DNA of 64,000 nucleotides from Nematostella vectensis. Lineage: Eukaryota; Cnidaria; Anthozoa; Actiniaria; Edwardsiidae. Positions 32,701 through 45,800 of the stretch are shown piece by piece. Within the stretch, counting starts at the first letter, position 1. The number at the start of each line of letters is the position of its first letter. Below the pieces are notes generated by a model. The model worked only from the letters and a program-made list of their open reading frames with translations. It was not told the origin of the DNA and did not search any database. Location of the stretch: positions 6,749,501-6,813,500 of the forward strand of contig NC_064043.1 of NCBI RefSeq assembly GCF_932526225.1. The letters run 5' to 3'. The translations under genes were made by a program, and so were the position numbers.

Positions 32701-35700
32701 TTGGCTTAATTTCTGATTGGAGCCCAACTTCCCCCTAAAAACGAGGAGAATTCATACTTTGAACATTTGAAAATTGCACTACAAGCCTCATATTTCAAAG
32801 ACGAATCCATTAGAAAAAAAAAATATGATTTGATATGTTGGTTTACATAACATAAGGAACCTCTATGTGAAAATTCAAGCTTACTGAAGTTAACCAGACC
32901 TTATTTTGGAAAAACTTACCATTTTTTTGCTCTGTCCCATACTGTCCCAACATAAACTTCAATTGAGATTTAGTATATTTCAGAAAAAAACAACAACACT
33001 TATTAAGCTTAAGTGGAAGTACTTGAATGAATACTTTCAACATTGGTCATTTCTTTTGTATTTGTTGCAAATGATACTTCTTGCCAATAAACGATTTTGG
33101 TATAATATCTTTGTATCTGTCCACTGAAAATTGTTTTTGCCTTCTGTTAAAGATGGCTCTTGTTGGATTTTGTGAAATGTAATTCAATATTGTTCCATAG
33201 GCACTTTTCACACCCCTGTCTAACCACCTGTTAGGATGGAAGGAGCTCGAAAACAGTGTTGCTTACTGCCTTATAGCTCTTGAGGTGAGTGTTGACAGTA
33301 ACATTTGAGAATTGCATCTACATTTTAAGTGATTCCAATAACAGGATTTCTATGTGGCTAGATTATTGTACATTTATGTGCCATAGCATCCTCGAGATTA
33401 TTTTAGGGGGAAACCATTGATTCCTGATGGCTTTGATTCACTGAGTTGACTTTTCAAAATGATTTTGGTTACAGGATGCTTTGACCTTCCCTGAACTTAG
33501 GTCTGAGGTCTAATAATTTTTTTTGTTATTCCCCTCAAAATTTGCTGGCTCTGCATTCTTGAGAACAAAGTTTATCCTTGCTGTATCCCTTAATAGTACA
33601 CAATAAGATCAAGGATCCAAACTCCAGTGTGTTGACTTCTCCTTGGTTTCATCAGTCAGATCAGCTTTCTTAAAGACTTACTCATGACTACTTTATATTG
33701 TTGTTGTTTCTCTGTTGTAGGCCATACTTACATTTGTTCTGGTCAGCAAAGTGAGTAAAAGACTATCAGACAGGTATGACACAGTACTAGTAGATAAATG
33801 ATTATAACAATATATTTAAACTGCTTAAAGCCACATTGTCACCAGTTTACTTCCGGAGGGCCGAAGGAAACCTCAACCGTTAAAAGACAAAAGAATCTAT
33901 TAAAATCTGAGATATTTAATGGGCCATCCGCTCTAAATTATCAATCACATCCTCAAAGAAACTTCCAATAGACACACTGCTTTCAATATTTGGAAATATT
34001 TTTCGCGTTTTTTGTTTTCTTTCTCGGATATTGTTATGCAATCATCCTGAAGTAAACTGGTGACAATGCGGCTTTAATGGGGCTTGCAAATAGCCCTGAA
34101 AGCTTTTAGTGTGACGCAATTCAGTCAGTGTTTATGGATCTTTTTGCATATTATTTTAAAGTACTTCCTACGGTATAATTTGATTAAAAATAGTCATCCT
34201 AATCTTTTGGGTGTTTGATATAAAAATGTTAACAGAAACTACCTACAGTAATTGAGCAAGCTTAAGTTAAAGCTACACTAAATTACTGTTGCCATTAAAA
34301 TTAATGTTATTTGAAATAACAAAGTAAACAAAAACAGATACATTGCAATGATTTAATTGTTTGTTTTTTTTCATTAGGTGGCTAATGGTGATTGGGGTGA
34401 TATTTGAAGGACTTGCTCTTGTCTGGTACCTTATAATGTTGGCTGATTCCAAACCATGTAAGCCTCTAAAATATATTGAGATCCAATTAATATGTAACAT
34501 ACAACTTTTAAGATTATATTGCTTTTCTATTGTCATCATCTTTATCTAGAACAATTGTTTATAAATATCAAGATACTGAGGCCCGTAGTCCAATAGATGT
34601 GCTATTATTTGTAGACAAAACTATTAAGCATCCGCTAGATCATTCTGGTTCGTAGCCAAGTTTGACAATAAACGTCCTGTGGAGATACTTCAAAGGCATG
34701 GTCAGATTTTTATCAGAGAAATCCCTCACTCCCCCCCCCCCCCCCCCCCGAAATATTAGGTCCACTTATAGGATTTTGCACCGCCCCAAGAAAAATCCTG
34801 GGTACGGGCCTGATACTATATAGCATATCAGATGTCATCATCAACAACATCCTGTAACAGTTCTGCTTTTTTTAATCATTGATGATCAACAATTACAGTA
34901 TTTTTATGATAATTGCCATTATCTGAAAACCACATTGTCATCATCACACCACTTCTGTCAGATCATCATTAAATTATGATCACCAGCATCGTCACTATAA
35001 CCAGGATCTTATAACAACATCAACAACTCTTATTTTTGTTGTTGTTTTACTCCTTTTTTGCTGTCCAAAAAAAATTCTAACAAATAATTAAAACTGATCT
35101 ATTCACATCGTGATTATGCTACTTGTGTTCTGTTTTCAGATGAGGCAAAGATCCTGCCTACTGTTATCGTGGGGACACTGATAATTGTATTTGGTCTGCC
35201 ATTTTTCTCTGTTGCAAATATCTCACTTCTCTCAAAGTTAACAGATGACAAAGTACAGGGTAAGAATGAAAAAAATGATGATAGTGATAAAATATGAAAA
35301 TAATAACCAATATGATATTATTGCGACAATGATGTACTATAAGTCAGGGAGTTAGGGAGTTATGACTACAATGGGTTTTTGGGTTGCACCTCTCTTCCCA
35401 GCAAGGTTGACAACCCTGGATTTCTAGGGGGAGAGGGAAGAGTCATGGACCTCTATGGGGATAGGGGTTTGATGAAATCCAATAATGACACCCCTATAAA
35501 GAATATTATAGTTCATTTCTTATTCTTGGGTCTAATTTAAATGTGTGTAGATTGTAGACAGCAAACTGAGCTTGCTTTTCTGTAGTTTGTGTAGTTTTTC
35601 CTCTTATGTGTTTGAGGAATGTATAGTTCTTTATTAATGTAGGTTGTTTATCTGGCAGGTGTGGTTCAAGGTTTCCAGCGTTCCTCTACAGGAGTAGCCA

Positions 35701-36371
35701 TGATATTAGGGCCCATGTGGGGAGGCTCCCTGGTCGACAGGCTGTTTCTGCTGCTTGCAGTGATGTTTGGTTTAGAGGTCTTTCTAGCAGTAAGTATACA
35801 CAATTATAGCCTCCAAAGAGAGAGTATTTGAACAAAATCTTATATGAATAATACACACTCTTCACTTGGTCAACTTCTCTTAGCTGTGCAGGCTAAACCA
35901 ATCCTCAAATGTTGATGGTTGATTACTGAAGTTCAAAAAACTTTGATAAGCTTGATTCAATCAGACATCAAAATAGTTTTGTCAAATATTGTGTTTGATG
36001 CACATGGCTTGTTTTTAGCCACCGGAAAAACATCACACTCTTAGAAGGGGCAGTTAGTGGTAAGATGCACCCTCATCAAAGAGCACGAAATTTCCCTGGC
36101 TCCACTTTGATCTCTCGCTGAGAAGGTTTTAGAACTAAGAGGCATGATGTGAAGAAAAATAAAGGTGGAAGCTTTAAACTTTCCTAATGCAAAAGTTTTG
36201 GCATCTATTATTGGAAGCTGCTGGAGTTTTTCTCAAGTCCCTCTGCTCTGTTTCCAGATCCTGATGGCCTTATCATTTGGCAGACTCAAGGCTCCAAGCT
36301 CCTCTAAGCTAGACATGCCATCACAGTATGCTGAGATTAGCACAGATGAGAATAAGCCTCTGCTCTCATAG
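29740..36371 (+). CDS. MFSD8-like major facilitator transporter, 5' partial
   Basis: Twelve exons on the plus strand: 29740-29928, 30359-30421, 30753-30872, 31150-31229, 31662-31983, 32436-32509, 33201-33284, 33721-33773, 34378-34457, 35140-35259, 35659-35789 and 36258-36371. All phases match, giving 475 codons plus stop. The chain starts inside the first membrane helix (VILPTMWLYA) and has the MFS loop signature after helix 2 (SPLFGMWVDYTRNTK), GGRLVAGIGAG in helix 4 and a long polar central loop in the 322-nt exon. The second six-helix half contains GLPFFSVANISLLS and GVAMILGPMWGG. The C-terminus DENKPLLS contains an acidic dileucine motif (ExxxLL) that sends proteins to lysosomes. Human MFSD8 (CLN7) is a lysosomal anion channel/transporter. 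Orthology is likely but not proven. The first exon is missing and may lie in or before the gap. Confidence 0.78.
33826..34076. mobile_element. 251-bp MITE in an MFSD8-like intron
   Basis: Terminal inverted repeats of about 27 bases: TAAAGCCACATTGTCACCAG... at the left and its complement CTGGTGACAATGCGGCTTTA at the right, differing at one base in the part quoted. There is no coding sequence. It lies between the exons ending at 33773 and starting at 34378. Confidence 0.8.
34718..34812. mobile_element. MITE fragment ending 'CCTGGGTACGGGCCTG'
   Basis: A poly-C run, then GGTCCACTTATAGG and AAATCCTGGGTACGGGCCTG. The end is the reverse complement of the CAGGCCCGTACCCAGG end at about 28320. A similar tract ends GAACGGGCCT near 59184. 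Confidence 0.5.
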
Positions 36372-37607
36372 TACAGACAGCTACAGAAAATGTGAGAGGT
36401 TAGGTTGATTCAAGTTCCTCTGTCTAGTTTGGGCAAATTTCCCATGGCTCTAGTCCCCTGTCAAGCTGTTTTTGAGTGACACACAGAACAGATGCACAGA
36501 AGAATACCATGTATCATGCTACGTGACAATGATTTTTCTTTTAATCATATATTGACCTACATCATGAAGATCTTCATAAACCATACAAAATTGCTTTCCC
36601 AAGATGGGAGGGTATTTCAAATTTGTTATTGTAAGGCAGCATATTTATGTTAGCCTAGGGAGATATTTTCCTGTTGAGCAGCTCTGTTTCAAAAAGACTT
36701 GACACTTCAGTAGAAAACAATGACATTGGACGCCTTTTGTGTGAAAATTGATTTTCTGGCTGGAGCTATTAATGCACCCAGCCTCACCCATGGATTCTTT
36801 TTCTGTTGACTGCCCCCTCACCCTTACTGGAAGGGAGGGGTTTTCCAACAAATGCTATAAATACGTTCCTGTCATCTTCGATTTTTACAGTCATGGTCCT
36901 GAATGTAAATAGGTAGGGAATTCCTCAGTTTATTATATCATTTGAAGCACAACATGGTCAGGACCATAGCTAGCAGGGGGAGGGGAGGGGGACACTGCTT
37001 CCTAGTAGAGTAGGGATTTTACAAAGGACATATGCCTCCTCCTCCCCCCCCCTCGATATTTACTAGCTGTAGTCATGACAAGTCCACAAAGTCAACTAAA
37101 AATCCTCTTTAGGAATTTGTATTAAAATTTTATATTCAAATTACACAGAGTCATTCCCATACATAGAATAAATTTCTTAATAAAAGTAAAAGTTTTGAAA
37201 ATAGGTAAATGCTGTTTCACCATGATTTCTACCCCTCAACCTAAAAAATTTAAAATATATTGATGTAAAAATGAACAGTTCGGGGCCAGGAAAATACACT
37301 TGCAATGGCGGATTGTATAAAAATGGCCTATCGGCCACAAAATGGCCTAAAAGTGCTATCTCTTAGAGTCTTCTAAAAAATCTGATATCCCAAAGGGTTT
37401 TTTTTTAGAAAATCTTTTTTTTTTAGAAAATCTGCTATTTGATCATTATGGTGCCTTCCAGGTCCCACCAGCCAAACCCAAACAATATGAATCAAGCTAT
37501 CTGTCAAAACTTGTATGATTTCCTTTTCTTTTTTGACCTTTTCAAAATGAATGACAGCAACCTTTAAATTCATCACGACGGAGGCGTGCTTGATAGGTTT
37601 CTTTTGT
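36372..37607. other. 3' flank of the MFSD8-like gene
   Basis: No gene was seen. Possible AATAAA signals lie near 37166 and 37180. A G-rich then C-rich pair (about 36977-37055, with CTAGCAGGGGG and CCCCCTCG) resembles a degraded foldback element. Confidence 0.4.
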
Positions 37608-37722
37608 AGCCTGCGTAGCGGCTCAAGGGAGAGGGACGGGGGGGAGAGGGGGTGAGAAGTAAAAGCGAGCGCACGGCCGAGGGGGACTGGGTACTGGGAG
37701 TCCCCCAGCCGCTACGCAGGCT
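37608..37722. mobile_element. 115-bp foldback MITE, 'AGCCTGCGTAGCGGCT'
   Basis: Perfect 16-base inverted ends AGCCTGCGTAGCGGCT and AGCCGCTACGCAGGCT flank a G-rich core. Fragments with related ends occur at about 16618 and 18700. Confidence 0.8.
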
Positions 37723-39234
37723 TCTGTTTTAATAACTGTTTTAATGGTTTAATAACTGCTTTTTAAAAAGGTCTTACATCTAGCATCACGGCCTTTTAGG
37801 GGCAAATCATTTCATATTTGACTGGGTGAGACATTATCTATATATTTCTATTTTTTTGCTGGGAGTAATTAATCATGAAAAAATAGAATAGAAAAAAAAT
37901 TGAATAAGACAAAAAATAGAATAAGGCAAAGCCCGATACCTTTAGGGCATCTGTTCAAATTTGAAAAGCAATATGCCAAATGCTATTCTGGCTAAATATA
38001 AATCACGTTAATTTATGCCAATGTCGCCGTTGCTAACGAAGCATGATTCCAGTGGGCAATTTAGATCAAGTTTGACACGTTCCGCTAGAGGTATGCAGAA
38101 TTTTAATCGCACATTTTATTGCTAGATGCGTTGAAATCTAAGTGCCCAGCCGATCAAAACAATAAACAAGTCCGTCTAGAGACGTGCGGTGTAGCAAAGC
38201 AGGTGGTGAGGCCGTGGGATTGCTGAATCTTGCGTGGCGGTGTTTTTACTACAAGGACTCGTGTCTACTTTCGACCCCGCGTGTTTACAAACGGTAAAAG
38301 AGCGTGTGGAATTTCCCTTTGACGGGATTTAAACTGGGTAATTATACGATTTAGACTACACAAATCTACGATAACTGCATTCACACTGACGTTTTTGAAA
38401 TGTTCGTGAGTTGTTTGATTTTAGATCGGGTGGTTAATGTCGTGTGGTGTAGTTATAAAGTTCGTGTGGTTGCATGTTATATTATCAAGTCGGGTAACCT
38501 AACCATGGCGTCCTTGCTTTATTTGAAATTTGTCATCCCTACTTATTGCTTTGAGTCCAGACACCTTTCCCCAAGTACTTCCACCTCTTAGTTTGGATGT
38601 CGTAGTTTAGAGTTTGACTTTTTGCGCTAACTGAAACCAATACCGAAGACAAAATCATACGACTGACCCCACAGGTTGTCTCTGGATTTTATCAGGTAAT
38701 TGCTTTTTCCTCCCCCTGCTAGAGAATACGAAACTTAATTTACTGAAGCAATCAAACAATGAGTAGCACAATTTATGTCGGCTCTACGATTTGTCAGGAT
38801 TTAAAACTTGATTACTTTAGGTACTTTTGTATCATTTCGTCATGATAATTGATTTTATCTTGTGTTGATTGTTTCGCTTCTCTTACTCAGTGTATGCATG
38901 ATAATACATGGCTTATTTTTTTCACGCGATGGGTCACAATTCGTGCTGAGAGCAATTCTAAATTTCTACAAGCAAATTTATCCTACATGTCGTGTTTATT
39001 TTCGGCGTTGATTTGAAAAGCAGTGTTTACATTGCCAAGAAATTTACATGATTGTTTCTCAATATTGAAATGGTGGCATCTTGTCCTGTGTTTTTCCAAC
39101 CCGCCTTAGAAATAACTACAAAATGGCCTTCCCTTTTGCACTAAAATGGCATTCGAACCTTGAAAACTGACGACAGACGAAAAATCCCGTGCAGTCGACT
39201 GGCTTCCCGCTATCAGCTTTCTGATTGGCTTATT
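37723..39234. other. Intergenic, no supported gene
   Basis: AT-rich, with a 63-codon frame at 38400 that lacks support. This is upstream DNA of the STXBP4-like gene. Confidence 0.4.
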
Positions 39235-39402
39235 CCTTTACCAAGATGGCGGCCTACACACAACCCTCAATACAACATTAGCTTGTTCGCACTTGAAACT
39301 CATTTCTCGACCGCAAATCGCAATAATGTCGCCGGAATAAGGGTCTAAAGGGTCTTGGAATGCGCGAAAATGATTTGCAACTGTGGCTGAATCGTAGTTC
39401 AG
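39235..39402 (+). promoter_or_regulatory. Putative promoter and 5' UTR exon of the STXBP4-like gene
   Basis: CCAAGATGGCGGCC (about 39240) is a YY1-type core-promoter motif. A good donor, TTCAG|GTAAAT, follows at 39402/39403 and could join to the acceptor TATATTCTAG at 39842. Inference from motifs only. Confidence 0.35.
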
Positions 39403-39845
39403 GTAAATATTAGTAAATTACTTTTCGTGTTCGAAAGCGTCTTCGGTTTCTAACGAAAGTTTGTTTACAGTCGAGCAACTGATTAAATTTCCAAATCGCC
39501 CAAACCTTACTACATCGAAGCGGTTCTTTCATAGCCACCTTCGGTAAACTTCAAATCCAAGGCGTCTATCTAGTGATTCTAAACTTTATAGAAGTCATCT
39601 TTGTAAGTTTAAAGTTATTGAACTGTACTTTCGACTGTTTGACAAACGATATGGTGGGAGTTAGTAAATTAGGCAACTTCAAGTTGTTGTGATATTATCG
39701 AGTAGAAAACTTTATCAATCCACATTTAATTATTTATCCAATTCGTTATTATTTTTGTCTCATAGTGAAGTTAATTTTCTTGGTAGAGTCGCAGAAACAT
39801 CGTCATGCTAATAGTTACGCGGTTATCGTTATTATATTCTAGAAA

Positions 39846-39863
39846 ATGCTGGGCGTCATCTAG
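39846..39863 (+). promoter_or_regulatory. Five-codon upstream open frame
   Basis: ATG-CTG-GGC-GTC-ATC-TAG ends two bases before the predicted start codon at 39866 in the same exon. Such minimal upstream frames can damp or gate initiation downstream. Confidence 0.4.
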
Positions 39864-39865
39864 AT

Positions 39866-42800
39866 ATGGGAAGTCTCACCGTTGTAACTACAGAGTCTTT
39901 AACAACACCGTAAGTATAACATTATTTAACTGGCGATAAATCACTAATAAATAAGCAGCTTTCTCTGAATCCCAATTTTTAAACATCGTACTTATCACAT
40001 AAGGTTTATTAAGATCTCTTACATATATAAATGTTTAACTTCTGTTCCATCTGCTTGAAAGTACAAAACCTCTGTTTGAGCATTATACTGGTGTTTAATT
40101 AAAATGTCTTTATTTTGAATTCATAATAATCATATCCTCCATATGTGATAGGGGAGTAGAATACTGATTGAGGCATAATAACGTGAGATACATTTTTTCC
40201 AGGACTGCAACAGCAAGTGATATGCACTCTACAGAAACTATCATCATAAGAAATTGCAGAACAAGTGGTTTAGGTAAAGTATTTCCTATTCTCTTTTTTT
40301 CCAATGGACCTAACGCATTTTCTCCTTCACATATTTATTCAAGTGCAAATTGAGAGAAACATTTGGTATAAATTTGACATTTTATGCTAAAGCTCTTCTT
40401 ACACCCTACTTGTACAATGCTCTTGGCTCTAAACATGAACTTATCACTCATCATCATGCTTATCACTCAGGAATAAAGATCATCGGAGGCAAAAGCACTG
40501 TTGGCGAGACTGATTATGGAATCTTTGTCAAGAAAGTATTAGTTGGAGGAAGAGCAGAGGCGGAAGGTAAGAGTTTTATCTTAAGCAGATTTGTTGCCCT
40601 CTAGATTTTAGAAACTAAAATTTAAGGTAAAACTAAAAATCCTTGTATTGTACTGATGCAGGGAAAGATCACATAAACTCAAGCAACTTGCAGGGTTAAA
40701 AGATGAGTTTCTATATTTGACCCTCTGGGATTCATTCTCTGTGTTCTTTGTGTAGGTCATTTACAAGAAGGCGACCACTTACTAGAAGCAAATGGGGAAT
40801 CCATGGTTGGGGTGACCAATGACAAGTAAGTAAAGAAGGAATGATTTTAATTTCCATGCATTGTTTTTTCTCTCTTAATGTTACTTTTTGCCTCCATTCT
40901 AGGGCCATTGCTATTTTGCGCAAGGTAGCAGAAACTAATCAGGCCAGACTAGTTATAAGTAGGGATAGCCAATCACGGTAAGATTTGAAACAAATATTTA
41001 CCAATAGAAGTTTATTTTCTATGAATGGTGATGATCAGTTACAGGCCTACTGTCCCATTCTTACTCGAGGAAAATCATAATTTAAAAAAAAAAGATGTTA
41101 AGGAGAAAATAATCTCTGTTCCCCTAGCAAATACAAAAATTTAAAAAAATCTAGATGGATATTATAGTGATGTTAATACTGATCATGTATTTTATAATGT
41201 GCATTATATGATGATTTGTGTTTTGCGTTTTTTTCTTTAAAGTGAGGAATTTGCATCATTAATGAGAGCCATTAACCATGGGACCCTAACGAGCCAAAAC
41301 TCATTTAGTCTTAATGGACCTGGTGCCTTGGAATTAATGCGAGGTTCAAGCCAAAATAGCTCTAGAGCATCAACACCATCCCCTACTATGGGTAAGACAT
41401 TAATAGTAAGAAATGTAGTAAACAGGAAGGAAATACCTTTTAGCAAAGTGCGAACTAGGGGTAGGTGGCACTTCCTGCCCCCATCCATAGCTATACATTC
41501 CATCTTTTAACTACATACCCGCATTCACCCCCTATCCCATGCCCCCTGCACCCACCCATAGCAACCCACCACTGAGCCCACCCATAGCAAGTAGCTCCTG
41601 TACCCACTTCTAGCAACGCACACCCCTGCACCCACCCAATGCATCAAACCCCCTGCACCCACCCAATCCATCAAACCCGCTGCACCCACCCAATGCATCA
41701 CACCCCCTGCACCCACCCAATGCATCAAACCCCCTGCACCCACCCAATGCATCAAACCCCCTGCACCCACCCAATGCATCAAACCCCCTGCACCCACCCA
41801 ATGCATCAAACCCCCTGCACCCACCCAATGCATCAAACCCCCTGCACCCACCCAATGCATCACACCCCCTGCACCCACCCAATGCATCAAACCCCCTGCA
41901 CCCACCCAATGCATCAAACCCCCTGCACCCACCCAATGCATCACACCCCCTGCACCCACCCAATGCATCAAACCCCCTGCACCCACCCAATGCATCAAAC
42001 CCCCTGCACCCACCCAATGCATCACACCCCCTGCACCCACCCAATGCATCAAACCTCCTGCACCCACCCAATGCATCAAACCCCCTGCACCCACCCAATG
42101 CATCAAACCCCTGCACCCACCCAATGCATCAAACCCCCTGCACCCACCCAATGCATCAAACCCCCAGCAACAACCCAATGCATCACACCCTCTGCACACA
42201 CCCAATGCATCAAACCCCCTGCACCCACCCAATGCATCAAACCCCCAGCACCCACCCAATGCATCACACCCCCTGCACCCACCCAATGCATCAAACCCCC
42301 TGCACCCACCCAATGCATCAAACCCCCTGCACACACCCTATGCATCAAACCCCCTGCACCCACCCAATGCATCAAACCCCCTGCACCCACCCAATGCATC
42401 AAACCCCCTGCACACACCCAATGCATCAAACCCCCTGCACCCACCCAATGCATCAAACCCCCTGCACCCACCCAATGCATCAAACCCCCTGCACCCACCC
42501 AATGCATCAAACCCCCTGCACCCACCCTATGCATCACACCCCCTGCACCCACCCAATGCATCAAACCCCCTGCACCCACCCAATGCATCAAAACCCCCTG
42601 CACCCACCCAATGCATCACACCCCCTGCACACAACCAATGCATCACACCCCCTGCACCCACCCAATGCATCAAACCCCCTGCACCCACCCAATGCATCAC
42701 ACCCCCTGCACCCACCCAATGCATCAAACCCCCAGCAACAACCCAATGCATCAAACCCCCTGCACACACCCTATGCATCAAACCCCCTGCACCCACCCAA

Positions 42801-45800
42801 TGCATCAAACCCCCTGCACCCACCCAATGCATCAAACCCCCTGCACCCACCCAATGCATCAAACCCCCTGCACACAACCAATGCATCACACCCCCTGCAC
42901 CCACCCAATGCATCAAACCCCCTGCACCCACCCAATGCATCAAACCCCCTGCACCCACCCAATGCATCAAACCCCCTGCACCCACCCAATGCATCAAACC
43001 CCCTGCACACAACCAATGCATCACACCCCCTGCACCCACCCAATGCATCAAACCCCCTGCACCCACCCAATGCATCAAACCCCCTGCACACACCCTATGC
43101 ATCAAACCCCCTGCACCCACCCAATGCATCAAACCCCCTGCACCCACCCAATGCATCAAACCCCCTGCACCCACCCAATGCATCAAACCCTCTGCACCCA
43201 CCCAATGCATAAAACCCCCTGCACCCACCCAATGCATCAAACCCCTGCACCCACCCAATGCATAAAACCCTCTGCACCCACCCAATGCATAAAACCCCCT
43301 GCACCCACCCAATGCATCAAACCCCTGCACCCACCCAATGCATCAAACCCCCTGCACCCACCCAATGCATCAAACCCCCTGCACACACCCTATGCATCAA
43401 ACCCTCTGCACCCACCCAATGCATAAAACCCCCTGCACCCACCCTATGCATCAAACCCCCTGCACCCACCCAATGCATCAAACCCCCTGCACCCACCCAA
43501 TGCATCAAACCCCCTGCACCCACCCAATGCATCAAACCCCCAGCAACAACCCAATGCATCAAACCCCCTGCACCCACCCAATGCATCAAACCCCCTGCAC
43601 CCACCCAATGCATCAAACCCCCTGCACCCACCCAATGCATAAAACCCCCTGCACCCACCCTATGCATCAAACCCCCTGCACCCACCCAATGCATCAAACC
43701 CCCTGCACCCACCCAATGCATCAAACCCCCTGCACCCACCCAATGCATCAAACCCCCTGCACCCACCCAATGCATCAAACCCCTGCACCCACCCAATGCA
43801 TCAAACCCCCTGCACCCACCCAATGCATCAAACCCCCTGCACCCACCCAATGCATCAAACCCCCTGCACCCACCCAATGCATAAAACCCCCTGCACCCAC
43901 CCTATGCATCAAACCCCCTGCACCCACCCAATGCATCAAACCCCCTGCACCCACCCAATGCATCAAACCCCCTGCACCCACCCAATGCATCAAACCCCCT
44001 GCACCCACCCAATGCATCAAACCCCCTGCACCCACCCAATGCATCAAAACCCCCTGCACCCACCCAATGCATCACACCCCCTGCACACAACCAATGCATC
44101 AAACCCCCTGCACCCACCCAATGCATCACACCCCCTGTACCCACCCAATGCATCAAACCCCTGCACCCACCCAATGCATCAAACCCCCTGCACCCACCCA
44201 ATGCATCAAACCCCCTGCACACACCCTATGCATCAAACCCCCTGCACACACCCTATGCATCAAACCCCCTGCACCCACCCAATGCATCAAAACCCCCTGC
44301 ACCCACCCAATGCATCAAACCCCCTGCACCCACCCAATGCATCAAACCCCCTGCACCCACCCAATGCATCAAACCCCCTGCACCCACCCAATGCATCACA
44401 CCCCCTGTACCCACCCAATGCATCACACCCCCTGCACCCACCCAATGCATCACACCCCCTGTACCCACCCAATGCATCAAACCCCTGCACCCACCCAATG
44501 CATCAAACCCCCTGCACCCACCCAATGCATCAAACCCCCTGCACCCACCCAATGCATCAAACCCCCTGCACACACCCTATGCATCAAACCCTCTGCACCC
44601 ACCCAATGCATAAAACCCCCTGCACCCACCCTATGCATCAAACCCCCTGCACCCACCCAATGCATCAAACCCCCAGCAACAACCCAATGCATCAAACCCC
44701 CTGCACCCACCCAATGCATCAAACCCCCTGCACCCACCCAATGCATCACACCCCCTGCACCCACCCAATGCATCAAACCCCCTGCACCCACCCAATGCAT
44801 CAAACCCCCTGCACCCACCCTATGCATCAAACCCCCTGCACCCACCCTATGCATCACATCCCCTGCACCCACCCAATGCATCAAACCCCCTGCACCCACC
44901 CAATGCATCAAACCCCCTGCACCCACCCAATGCATCAAAACCCCCTGCACCGACCCAATGCATCACACCCCCTGCACACAACCAATGCATCACACCCCCT
45001 GCACCCACCCAATGCATCAAACCCCCTGCACCCACCCAATGCATCAAACCCCCTGTACCCACCCAATGCATCAAACCCCCTGCACACAACCAATGCATCA
45101 CACCCCCTGCACCCACCCAATGCATCACACCCCCTGCACCCACCCAATGCATCAAACCCCCAGCAACAACCCAATGCATCAAACCCCCTGCACCCACCCA
45201 ATGCATCAAACCCCCTGCACCCACCCAATGCATCACACCCCCTGCACCCACCCAATGCATCACACCCCCTGCACCCACCCAATGCATCAAACCCCCTGCA
45301 CCCACCAAATGCATCAAACCCCCTCCACCCACCCAATGCATCAAACCCCCTGCACCCACCCAATGCATCAAACCCCCTGCACCCACCCAATGCATCAAAC
45401 CCCCTGCACCCACCCAATGCATCACACCCCCTGCACCCATCCAATGCATCAAACCCGCTGCACCCACCCAATGCATCAAACCCCCTGCACCCACCCAATG
45501 CATCACACCCCCTGCACCCACCCAATGCATCACACCCCCTGCACCCATCCAATGCATCAAACCTGCTGCACCCACCCAATGCATCACACCCCCAGCAACA
45601 ACCCAATGCATCAAACCCCCTGCACCCACCCAATGCATCAAACCCCCTGCACCCACCCAATGCATCACACCCCCTGCACCCACCCAATGCATCAAACCCC
45701 CTGCACCCACCCAATGCATCAAACCCCCTGCACCCACCCAATGCATCAAACCCCCTGCACACACCCAATGCATCAAACCCCCTGCACCCACCCAATGCAT

